Assembly: GCF_012489685.1 (NCBI RefSeq)
Contig: NC_080042.1
Location: 32,493,158-32,557,157 of the forward strand
Direction of reading: 5' to 3'
DNA from: Lotus japonicus
Lineage: Eukaryota > Streptophyta > Magnoliopsida > Fabales > Fabaceae
Length of the DNA stretch: 64,000 nt
Shown: piece by piece, positions 42,810 through 52,480 of the stretch
Numbering within the stretch: the first letter of the stretch is position 1
Layout of the letters: each line of letters starts with the position of its first letter
Made by a program: the position numbers and the translations under genes
Notes under the pieces: generated by a model
The model's input: only the letters and a program-made list of their open reading frames with translations
Told to the model about the DNA's origin: nothing
Database searches by the model: none

Positions 42810-45240
42810 ATGACTTCCCCACGCCGTACTAAAAAATCTTCTCGATCCCGAAGCACGGCTCCTGTACCTCCGCCTCCAGTTGTCCTTCCTCCCTTGGAGG
42901 ACTTCCCTTTGGCGAGGGGGAAATCACCGCCTTCTGGCGCCGGGTGTTTACCACCCTTCTAGAGTCCGCGGATAAAACCCCCGTTCAAAAGGCCATTTGT
43001 CAAACCTCTGAATTGTCCTCCGATGAGTCTGTCACTAAAATGGCCCGCCAGGCCGGTGGGCTTTGTTACGAGAAATCTCTCGAAGACGTTCTTGTCACCG
43101 GGAGGTGCCCAACGATTCGCCGACCCTGGCAGCACCGTGTGGTTGACCATGGTGTGGAGAGACACCACTTCTTTTATGTCTACGAATATTTATTCCTCGA
43201 CCTGGGAATCAAACTTCCCTTCTCCCCCTTCCTTCGCCAAGTTATGAGGGAAATCAATGTGGCCCCCTGCCAACTCCATCAGAACGCCTGGTCCTTCATT
43301 CGTTGTTTTGAGATTCTCTGCGATGCCATTGGCCTTGAACCAAAAACCGCCCACTTCTTTTACTTCTACGCCGTGGAACCGAAGTCTTTAAAAACTAAAA
43401 CCCCAAGGTGGGTTTCCCTGAAATTACGCACATGCCGCCAGCGTCTTCACCCCTACAAGAGCAACGTCAAGATGGGGCCTGGGCGCCGGTACTTCTGCAT
43501 AACCGTGCATCCCACTTATCCAGAAATTATCACCCTTCGAGACGGGATTGCCCTGTTTCCCTTCTACTGGACCAAGAGCCCCCGCGTTGTTCCGCTGCCA
43601 TCAGATGAGTTGCTGAGTGATGAAGATAAAATTGTCCTTAGCTTTCTTGTTGGGCTTCCGGTCCTTGAGTGCTCACAATTGCTCGAGGCCGCTCGCAAGA
43701 ACACCCTTGGTTCATTCCTGGGAGGAATGAATTTCACTAAAGTCGAACTGGAGTGTGCCCTAGCTCCCAAAACTTTCGAGTTTCCTCCCATCTTCAATAC
43801 TAGCAGAAGTAAGAGAAAACGCGCCGCTGTGGATGCTGACACCGAGACCACCGTCCCTTCCCCAAAGAAACGGGTACGAGGGTCCACATCGGTTGAGCCT
43901 GCGCCAGGATCCACAGTCAACACTGCCTATCCTGAGGCCGGCATGGCAACGCCACACATTATTGCTCCTGTGTCCAGTGAGCCAACGCCTGACGCCGTCA
44001 TTCCTCCTGAGACTGACGAGTCGGCGCCGGGCTCTACCAACAACTCCGCTCTCCCTTCCCTAGTGGAGGAATCTCACAAATCCGAAGAGGCTGATCTTGG
44101 CACGGACGGAGGAACTAGAGCCGCTATCCCCCTGCTAAAAAAGAAAAAGAAGAAATTCAAGGGGGTCAAAACCGACAACACATCCGTTCCTCTCCATGGC
44201 ATGGTGGGCGAGGACGAACCAAACCCTAAGGGCGAGCTGGAACCCTCGCCCCTTCTCAAGGAGACTCCTATTGGTCAAGGTGCCTCCGAGAACGCCGCTT
44301 CTGATCCCACTCAAACAACATCCCCTTCTGACCATACATCCCAACAAGCTGAGGTAAGGTCACCCAAGGCCTCCCCAATCCACGAAATGGTTCGTGACGA
44401 TGAGGATCAAGCTCCTACCGTCACACATTCTCCTCGCCCCTGTTCTCCTGCCGTCAGCCATCTGAACGCCGACGAGAAAGAGAGTTCTCCTCCAAACTAG
44501 CAACCTACTCCTGTCACCTTTATGCTGTCTGATCCCTTCTTTGGTAACATGAGAGGAGCTGAGAATTCTGACCTTGATGGCGTGGCAGAAGAAGCCATCT
44601 CGAGTCTCCTGTGCGCGGGGTGCCTCTTCGCCCAGTTATCCCAGGATTCGGCCTCTGCCGCTGAAGTTGAAGAGCTCCGTCAGAAAGGTTGAGAGTTATC
44701 GCCTTGCTACACTCAAGGCGTACAGAGAGCGTGACAAGTTGTTGCCTCAGATGACGACCCAAATAACTAAGCTGAACAACCTGGGTATCGAGATGAGCGG
44801 TCTCAAGGCCGACTTATTGCCAAAGATAAAGAAATTGCTTGAGTAGGGCAGCCTGTATTGCCAAAGATAAAGAAATTGCGTGTCTGCGCAGCGAGTTGGC
44901 GTTGTCGAACGAGTCTCTCGCCGAGGTGAGGAATCAACTTGCAGCAAAAACCAAAGCCGTTGCGGAGATGGAAAATCGGCGGCCTCCGAAGCCAAAACCC
45001 TTCGAGCGAGGTTGGAGGTCGAAGCTGTTGCTGAGGCTGTGGACGGGTGCGACCACGGTTTCTTCCTTTCTAAAGCCCAGGTCCAGTACCTTTATGAGGG
45101 AATAGATCTCAGCGGAATGGGAGCCTTCAAGAAGATCACCCCGAGGGTTTGGTCGGCCCTGATGATCCTCCAGGCTTCGACGTTGTCTACTTTGCGGCTG
45201 CTGAAAACGCAGGGAAAGCGGAAAACGTTAATATAATTTA
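42810..45240 (+). pseudogene. Gypsy-2 antisense ORF: Transposase_28-like domain, basic patch, coiled coil
   Basis: Starts ATG at 42810 with a Ser/Arg/Pro-rich N-terminus and shifts frame near 42920. It is then open to TAG at 44498-44500. The central domain (LPFSPFLRQVMREINVAPCQ, SFIRCFEILCDAIGLEPKT, HFFYFYAVEPKSL, VKMGPGRRYF, GLPVLECSQLLEAARKNTLG) matches the PF04195-type pattern and gypsy-1. KRKRAAVDAD and SPKKRVRG give a bipartite basic patch. After the TAG (aligned to CAG in gypsy-1) the coiled-coil part continues with frameshifts and stops to ~45236, ending with VQYLYEGIDLSGMGAFKKI. It is antisense to gag; function unknown, nuclear location inferred. Confidence 0.75.
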
Positions 45241-46085
45241 AATACTTTGTATTGATTTTCTCTTACCCCTTTTGTAACTAATATTGCTTTATGTTAATGA
45301 ACATAATTTCGTTGCAGTTTTGCTTGTCTTATTTTATTCATCGCCCTGCCATATTTCCTCCATGTGTTCGTTTTACGCCTTTGGGTTTAGACTTCGTGTA
45401 GTGATTTTGAGTGTGTGCCAAAGAAAACTAGGACTTTTGCTCAGTTTTGAACCGAGGCTTTGTTCACACCATATTTCCCGTAAGATCAGGTGTGGCCTTG
45501 ATAGTTTTGTCTCGGAAAGGACTTATGACTGCTCGAGACCCAATGGCCATATAGGTTGCCCGAGACTTAGCCTAGCTTTGGGTTCTCACCCATATTTCGG
45601 GGAGGTTTTACTCGCCTATATTTCAGGGAGGCTTTTGGGATAAGTAACTTATCCGCACACATCGCCAACGAGTGATCAACGGTTCGCACTGGACTTTCCG
45701 GAGCGATCCCCAAACATCAATGTCGTGTTCAGATCGCCACCTTCAGGGAATTTTTCCCACCAGGCGACCGTGATATTTTGGTTGAGTTGCTAATCGTGTA
45801 GCAACGGTTCGCGTTGGACTTTCCGGAGCGATCCCCAGACATCAAGTTCGTGTTGGGATCGCCACCTTCAGAGAATTTTTCCCATCGGGCGACCGTGATA
45901 ATTTAGTCAAGCTAGGAGTATTGCTGGGAATATCCTTTTTGTATTTGATTTGTAAAAAGTTTTTACATTCGAGGGATGCCTCATTAAAAAACTCATGTAG
46001 TGGAGAAAAAGAGTGCATCTTTATTTTTGACCTAGTTCTTCAATTCTCTCGCCGCGTCCTTGCTCCTGTCTTTGGCCCCCCCAGA
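45241..46085. other. Gypsy-2 non-coding spacer
   Basis: Counterpart of 29346-30256. It holds CCCATATTTCGGGGAGG-type motifs and the 125-bp tandem repeats. No coding sequence recognised. Confidence 0.6.
45681..45912. repeat. Two 125-bp tandem repeats, gypsy-2 spacer
   Basis: Units start GGTTCGC at 45681 and 45806 and share CCGGAGCGATCCCCA and GGAATTTTTCCCA, with the same period as 29811-30040. Confidence 0.85.
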
Positions 46086-46150
46086 TTAGAGCACCACGCC
46101 TAGCACCTCGTCCTTCGTCCCCGATGTGCTTGCCTCCCATTCGTGGTCAT
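46086..46150 (-). pseudogene. C-terminal end of the gypsy-2 gag-pro extension, separated by the SIRE insertion
   Basis: On the minus strand the frame interrupted at 58303 resumes here and ends in TAA at 46086-46088. Its last residues (HEWEASTSGTKDEVLGVVL) align with the gypsy-1 end (NEWLASTFGSKDVVMGMIL), so both extensions stop at the same place. Confidence 0.7.
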
Positions 46151-47356
46151 TGTAAGATCAAGTTTTGATCTTGTAGTACAACTCTATGTTTTGATGATTA
46201 CATGTTAACTATTGTGTATGAACAATTATGGTACTCTAACGTTGTTTTCTGAGTGTTCTAATGACAGGCCATGACTCTGGTCTTATTTCACATAAATCAG
46301 AAGCACAATGCTCAAAGAGTAACCTCCGCAACGCTTTCGCACTTACTATGTTCAATCTAAACAGTAGATTAAGCTTCAGATGATCTGAAGATTATAAAGC
46401 TCTGATATGGATTCAGCTCACTAGAAGCTCTGAAGGATCAGAAGCTCTGAAGAATACGAAGCTCTAAAGTATCAGAAGCTCTAAAGGATCAGAAGCTCTG
46501 AAGGTCCAGAAGCTCTGAAGGTCCAGAAGCTGAGTAGTGAAGATTCTGAAGTCCAAGAGTAAGCTGGCTCTAAAGACCAAGTACTTCTCCTCTGAGTCCA
46601 GAAGCAGAAGGTACAAAGGTCAGAGGATCCAAGCTTCCTTCTGACTCTGATCAGAAGTCAACTAGGATAAAGGTCATGTCACTATCCAAAGTACAAAAGC
46701 AATTGTACCATTCCTGACGACCTTACCTAACTTATTCAGCCACAGCACAACCTGGAAAACCCAGATCTGCCCTCTAACGGTAGCATTCCATGCAAACTTC
46801 CAAACCTAATTCCTTGGAGTATATAAAGAGGCTGAAGATGAAAGATGCCGCTTGAAGAAACTTTGTTGAAGCTCACGCGAAAATCAAATATTCTCTCAAA
46901 ACAATCTTTCTTCACATTGTACTAATTGTGTTTACTATTAGCTTTCTAAGAAGCATTTCTGTGTAAACCCAAACCTTCAAATAGTTGTTTGATTTTCCTT
47001 AAGGAGACCAAGGTTGGTCGGATCCTTGAGAAGACTAAGAGAGTGAATCTTAGTGATAGCTAAGTCAGTGTATTGTTAGTCACTTTGCAGGTAGCAAGTG
47101 CAGTTGTAACAAACTCTGATTAGTGGATTGCCTTCATTCTAAGAAGGAAGAAATCACCTTAACGGGTGGACTGGATTAGCTTGAGGGATTTATCAAGTGA
47201 ACCAGGATAAAATCATTTGTGTGCTTTCCTTAACTCTTATCTTAGCACTTTTATCTTTGGTGTTTGAAGAGATTTGTTAAAATCTCAAGTGAGTCGAGTT
47301 TTAGATTTAAAACTCTATTCAAACCCCCCCCCTTTCTATCGTTTTTCATACCTTCA
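46151..47356 (+). repeat. SIRE 5' LTR
   Basis: 1206 bp, TGTAAGATCAAGTTTTGATC ... TTTTTCATACCTTCA. It has a TATA box TATATAAAG near 46818 and an array of GAAGCTCTGAAG-type short repeats (46425-46540). It lacks ~38 bp present in the 3' LTR between CTCTGATCA repeats. Confidence 0.92.
46425..46540. repeat. Short degenerate tandem array in the SIRE LTR
   Basis: About six units of AGAAGCTCTGAAGGATC-like sequence, 17-18 bp each; repeated in the 3' LTR at about 57346-57435. Confidence 0.8.
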
Positions 47357-47358
47357 AT

Positions 47359-47370
47359 TGGTATCAGAGC
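47359..47370 (+). other. SIRE primer binding site
   Basis: TGGTATCAGAGC, 2 nt after the 5' LTR (initiator tRNA-Met type). Confidence 0.9.
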
Positions 47371-47431
47371 GCAAGTTCTGATTACCACGCCTAACAGTGT
47401 TCAGTGATCCGGGCCGGTGTGAAAAACTAAG

Positions 47432-49148
47432 ATGGCTGCTACCATTGAAGCGCAAAAAGATGTCTACAGTGCAAAGCCTCCTACGTGCGATGCTCAAAGA
47501 TTTGAGTACTGGAAAGACAAGATTGAAAGCTTTTTTCTGGGATATTATAGTGCATGGCTATGAGCGTCCAGTTGATGGTGATGGCAAGAAGATCTCCAGA
47601 ACAGAGATAACTGCAGAGCAGAAGAAGCTTTACTCACTACATCATAAAGCTAGAACTATTCTTCTGAGTGCTATTTCTTATGAAGAATATCAAAAGATCA
47701 CTGATCGTGAGTATGCTAAGGGTATCTTTGATTCCTTGAAGATGACCCATGAAGGAAACAAGAAGGTGAAAGAGTAAAAGGCGTTGTCCTTAATCAGAAA
47801 GTATGAATTCTTCCAAATGGAATCCAGTGAGTCCATTGAGGACATGTTCTCCAGATTTCAGTTACTCATTGCTGGAATTAGACCTCTTAACAAGAGTTAC
47901 ACAACTGCTGATCATGTCATGCGGATTCTTAGGGGTCTTCCTGAAAGCTAGATGCCTCTGATAACTTCCTTGGAGCTCACAAGAGATGTTGATCAGATGA
48001 GTTTGGAAGAACTCATAAGCATACTGAAGTGTCATGAACTGAAGCGTGCTGAACATCAGGATCAGAAGAAGAAGTCTATAGCCTTGAAATCCAAATCTGA
48101 AAAGGCTAAAGCTCTCCAAGCAGAAGAAGAAGAATTTGAAGAAAACTCTGAAGATTCTGATGAAGATGAGCTAACCCTGATCTCCAGAAAGCTCAACCGC
48201 ATCTGGAAGCACAGGCAGAGCAAGTACAGAGGCTCTGGAAAGACTAAAGGAAAGAATGAATCTTCTTCTAGTCTGAAGAAGTCTTCATCAAAAGAAGTCA
48301 CATGCTTTGAATGCAAAGAATCAGGGCACTACAAGAGTGATTGTCCTAAGCTGAAAAAGGACAAGAAGCCAAAAAATCATTTCAAAGCTAAGAAAGGACT
48401 CATGGTGACTTTTGATGAATCAGAGTGAGAGGACGCTGACTCTGATGGAGAAGTTGTTGAAGGACTCATGGCTATTGTCAAGAACAAGGAAGCAGAGTCA
48501 AAAGAAGCAACTAACTCTGAATCTGCATCAGAGGAAGATCCAGACTCTGACGATGAAAATGAGGTATTCGCTTCTTTTTCAACCTCTGAACTTAAATGTG
48601 CTTTGTCTGATATCATGGATAAATATAACTCTCTCCCGACTAAGCATAAAAAGTTGAAAAATGATTTTTCTGCTGTTTCTAAGACTTCTGCAGAACATGA
48701 TAAAATTATTTCTGAGTTAAAAGAAAATAATCATGCTTTAGCAAACTCTAACTCTGTGCTTAAAAACCAGGTCCTTAAGTTAGAAGAAGTTGTTGCTTGT
48801 GATGCCTCTAATATTAAAAATGAATCCAAATATGAAAGATATTTTCACAGATTTTTAGCTAAAAGCGTAGATAGAAGCTTGATGGCTTCAATGATCTATG
48901 GCGTAAGCAGAAATGGAATGTGTGGCATTGGCTATTCTGGACCCAGTAGAAATGAGCCTCCTATGCCTAAGGCTAAACCTCTGTATGAACATTTTGTACC
49001 CTCTAGTACTATTTTGCCTGAATTATTGCCTACTAAAGTTGATAAACCCTCTCGTAAAAAGGGAACTCCTTCTATGCTCAAATGTCATGCTAAAATTCCT
49101 TTACATTATCATGTTGAGAAACCCAAGGTCATCAGAACCTCTGGGTAA
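47432..49148 (+). pseudogene. SIRE gag, broken
   Basis: Start MAATIEAQKDVYSAKPPTCD at 47432. A frameshift near 47540 is followed by a UBN2-type gag region (HGYERPVDGDGKK, YSLHHKARTILLSAISYEEY, MFSRFQLLIAGIRPLNKSY, MRILRGLPE). Stops lie at 47775 (TAA), 47949 (TAG, where a Trp codon is usual) and 48426 (TGA). A CCHC knuckle CFECKESGHYKSDC is intact near 48304. The C-terminal part (48468-49148) is acidic and then helical. Gag would bind genomic RNA in the particle; this copy cannot make full-length protein. Confidence 0.88.
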
Positions 49149-49154
49149 CTAACA

Positions 49155-49968
49155 AGAAAGGACCCAGAAAATGGGTACCTAAGGATAAGATTATCTATGT
49201 TGCAGATATCCTTGATCGCTCCACTGAAACACCAATCATGGTATCTGGACAGTGGATGCTCGCGTCACATGACGGGAGAAAGGCGTATGTTCCAAGAGCT
49301 AAAACTTAAGCCTGGAGGCGAAGTTGGCTTTGGTGGCAACGAGAAGAGGTAAAATTGTTGGTTCTGGTACTATTGGTATTGGTAATAGTCCATGCATTGA
49401 TAATGTTCTGTTGGTAGATGGTTTAAATCATAACCTAATGTCTATAAGTTAATTAGCTGACAAGGGATATGATATTATCTTTAATCAAAAGTCCTGCAAG
49501 GCTGTAAGTCAGAACGATGGTTCTGTTCTGTTTAACAGCAAGAGGATTAACAACACTTATAAGATCAGATTATCTGAGTTGGAAACTCAGAAAGTAAAGT
49601 GCCTTCTTTTTGTTAATGAAGAGCAATGGGTATGGCATAGACGGTTAGGGCATGCCTGTATGAGAAAGATTTCTCAGCTGAGTAAGCTTGACCTTGTCAG
49701 GGGCTTACCCACTCTGAAGTTCTCTTCAGATGCTCTTTGTGAAGCATGTCAGAAAGGCAAATTTACAAAAGTCCCTTTCAAGGCAAAGAATGTTGTTTCC
49801 ACCTCAAGGCCATTGGAACTTCTGCATATCGACCTTTTTGGACAAGTGAAAACTGAGTCTATAGGTGGTAAAAGATATGGGATGGTCACTGTTGATGACT
49901 ATAGCTGCTGGACATGGGAAAAATTTCTATCCCGCAAGGATGAGTCTCATTCTGGGCTGAGGCAGTAA
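49155..49968 (+). pseudogene. SIRE protease and integrase N-terminus, broken
   Basis: The protease active site WYLDSGCSRHMTGE is at 49239-49280 in a frame shifted from gag. MSIS-stop-LADKGYD (TAA near 49450) follows. The integrase zinc domain is present (HRRLGHACMRKISQL ... CEACQKGK), then the catalytic core start LLHIDLFG and TVDDYSCWTW. The frame stops at 49966-49968 just after KDESHS because the rest of the core, with the second Asp and the Glu of the DDE triad, has been deleted. Confidence 0.85.
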
Positions 49969-51308
49969 ACACAACATGTTACATTCAGAACAAGATCTCT
50001 ATCAGACCAATTCTGAATAAGACTCATTATGAATTGTGGAAGAAAGTAAAACCCAACATTTCCTACTTTCATCATTTTGGTTGTGTTTGTTATGCTCTGA
50101 ATACTAAGGATAGATTGCATAAATTTGATTCTAAATCTTCTAAATGTCTATTACTTGGTTACTCTGAATGTTCTAAAGACTTTAGAATTTATAACACTGA
50201 TGCTAAAACTATTGAAGAATCTATTCATGTTAGATTTGATGATAAGCTTGACTCTGATCAGTCAAAGCTAGTTGAAAAGTTTGCAGATATGAGTATAAAT
50301 GTCTCTGATAAAGGCAAAGCTCCAGAGGAAGCTGAGCCAGAGGAAGACTCTCTAGAGGAAGTTGGTCCCTCTGATTCACAGCCTCAGAGGAAGAGCAAAA
50401 TTGTTGCCTCTCTCCCTAAGGATTTGATTCTGGGAAACAAAGATGAACCAGTCAGAACCAGATCGACATTCAGATCCTCTGAAGAGACTCTAATTTGTCT
50501 GAAGGGATTGGTATCCTTGATTGAAACAAAATCAATTGATGAAGCTCTTCAAGACAAAGACTGGATTCTGGCAATGGAAGAAGAATTGAATCAATTCTCC
50601 AAGAATGATGTTTGGAACCTTGTCAAGAAACCTCAAGGCGCTCACATCATTGGAACCAAATTGATTTTGAGAAACAAGCTGTATGATAAAGGAGATGTAG
50701 TCAGAAACAAAGCAAGACTAGTTGCTCAAGGCTACAGTCAGCAAGAAGGAATAGATTATACTGAAACATTTGCTCTAGTAGCAAGATTGGAAGCTATCAG
50801 ACTGCTGATCTCATTCTCAGTGAATCACAACATAATTCTTCATCATATGGATGTTAAGAGTGCCTTCTTGAATGGATACATCTCAGAGGAAGTGTACGTG
50901 CACTAACCTCCTGGTTTTGAAGATGAAAAGAACCCTGACCATGTTTTCAAATTGAAGAAATCTCTCTATGGTCTGAAGCAAGCTCCCAGAGCATGGTATG
51001 AGAGACTTAGCTCATTCCTTCTGGAAAATGAGTTTGTAAGGGGTAAAGTAGATACAACTCTCTTTTGCAAAACTTACAAAGATGATATCTTAATTGTGCA
51101 AATTTATGTTGATAATATTATATTTGGATCTGCTAATCCATCTCTTTGCAAGGAATTTTCTGAGATGATGCAGGCTGAATTTGAAATGAGTATGATGGGT
51201 GAACTCAAGTACTTTTTGGGAATAAAAGTTGATCAAAAACCAGAAGCAACTTACATCCATCAGAGCAAGTACACAATGGAACTTCTGAAGAAGTTCAATA
51301 TGACATAA
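49950..51308 (+). pseudogene. SIRE integrase C-terminus and reverse transcriptase, broken
   Basis: After the deletion junction the frame resumes AEAVNTTCYIQNKISIRPIL and FHHFGCVCYALNTKDRL, typical of the Copia integrase C-terminal region. The reverse transcriptase follows from ~50510: WILAMEEELNQFSKNDVW, KARLVAQGYSQQEGIDY, MDVKSAFLNGYISEEVYV. A TAA at 50903 falls where Copia elements have Gln. SLYGLKQAPRAWYERL is intact. The catalytic YVDD box reads YVDN (IYVDNIIFGSANPSL near 51106), a change expected to abolish activity. The frame stops at 51306. Confidence 0.9.
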
Positions 51309-51329
51309 TCAACAATTTCTAAGATTCCT

Positions 51330-52052
51330 ATGCATCCTACATGCATTCTGGAGAAAGAAGATGCCAGTGGAAAAGTATGTCAGAAGATCTATCGTGGAAT
51401 GATATCTTCACTTCTATACTTAACTGCATCTAGGCCAGATATTTTGTTTAGTGTACATTTACGTGCTCGATTCCAATCAGATCCTAGAGAAAGTCACTTA
51501 ACTGCTGTTAAGAGAATTCTCAGCTATCTGAAAGGTACCACTAACCTTGGCTTGATGTATAAGAAAACATCAGAGGATAAGCTTTCAGGTTACTCTGATG
51601 CTGATTATGCTGGAGATAGAACTGAAAGGAAAAGAACTTCTGGAAATTGTCAATTTCTGGGAAGTAACTTAGTCTCATGGGCAAGCAAGAGGCAGTCTAC
51701 TATTGCACTATCCACTGCAGAGGCAAAATATATCTCATCAGCTATTTACAGCACTCAGATGCTCTGGATGAAACATCAGCTAGAGGATTATCAAATCCTT
51801 GAGGGCAACATTCTAATTTATTGTGATAATACTGCTGCAATTTCACTCAGTAAGAATCCAATCTTACACTCAAGGGCAAAACACATTGAGGTAAAGTATC
51901 ACTTTATTAGAGATTATGTTCCGAAGGGCGTACTTCTTCTAAAGTTTATTGATACTGACCACCAATGGGCAGATATCTTTACAAATCCTTTAGCAGAGGA
52001 TAGATTTAATTTTATACTGAAAAATCTGAATATGGACTTTTGTCCAGTATGA
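51330..52052 (+). pseudogene. SIRE RNase H region
   Basis: 240 open codons with a Copia RNase H pattern: HLTAVKRILSYLKGTTNLGL, YSDADYAGDRTERKRTSGN, SWASKRQSTIALSTAEAKYI, IYCDNTAAISLSKNPILHSR, HIEVKYHFIRDYV, ending at TGA. It is intact as a block but cut off from the upstream polyprotein by a stop, so it is counted with the dead element. Confidence 0.88.
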
Positions 52053-52480
52053 AGATGGATCAGAACCTCTGACTATGATGCTTCCTCATCAGAAGATGTC
52101 TAGTTCAGAAGGTAACTTAGTCAAAAGTTGAGTACCCATTGGTGCTTACTTTGAGACAAGACAGTAGACGTGTGTCAGTTCATTCTGATGCCTCGTTCCT
52201 TGTGCCCTCCGGATAATCTGTTGTAATGAGTGTAGTTGTGCTATTCTCCACCGTGTGTTTTGTGTATTAACTGTTCATAATAATGTCTTTAATTTTCATC
52301 CGTTGATCTTACTTTTGTTTTACAATCAACAACGGTTACTTTCTAAAAACCACTACGCACACACGTTCTCCATCACTTGTGTTATTTGCCTCTCTCTCCT
52401 GTTTGCAAAAACCCTTACCTTCTTCAATTCTCTCTATCTCTCGTTCATCCCTCTTCTACCCAAACCTCTAACCTTCAACT

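Noticed and set aside
42959..43168. Minus-strand frames opposite the gypsy-2 antisense ORF
   Set aside because: Shadow frames of the conserved plus-strand domain; not shared as protein with gypsy-1.
46425..46540. CRISPR-like array
   Set aside because: Degenerate 17-18-bp units with no unique spacers, inside a plant LTR and repeated in the other LTR.
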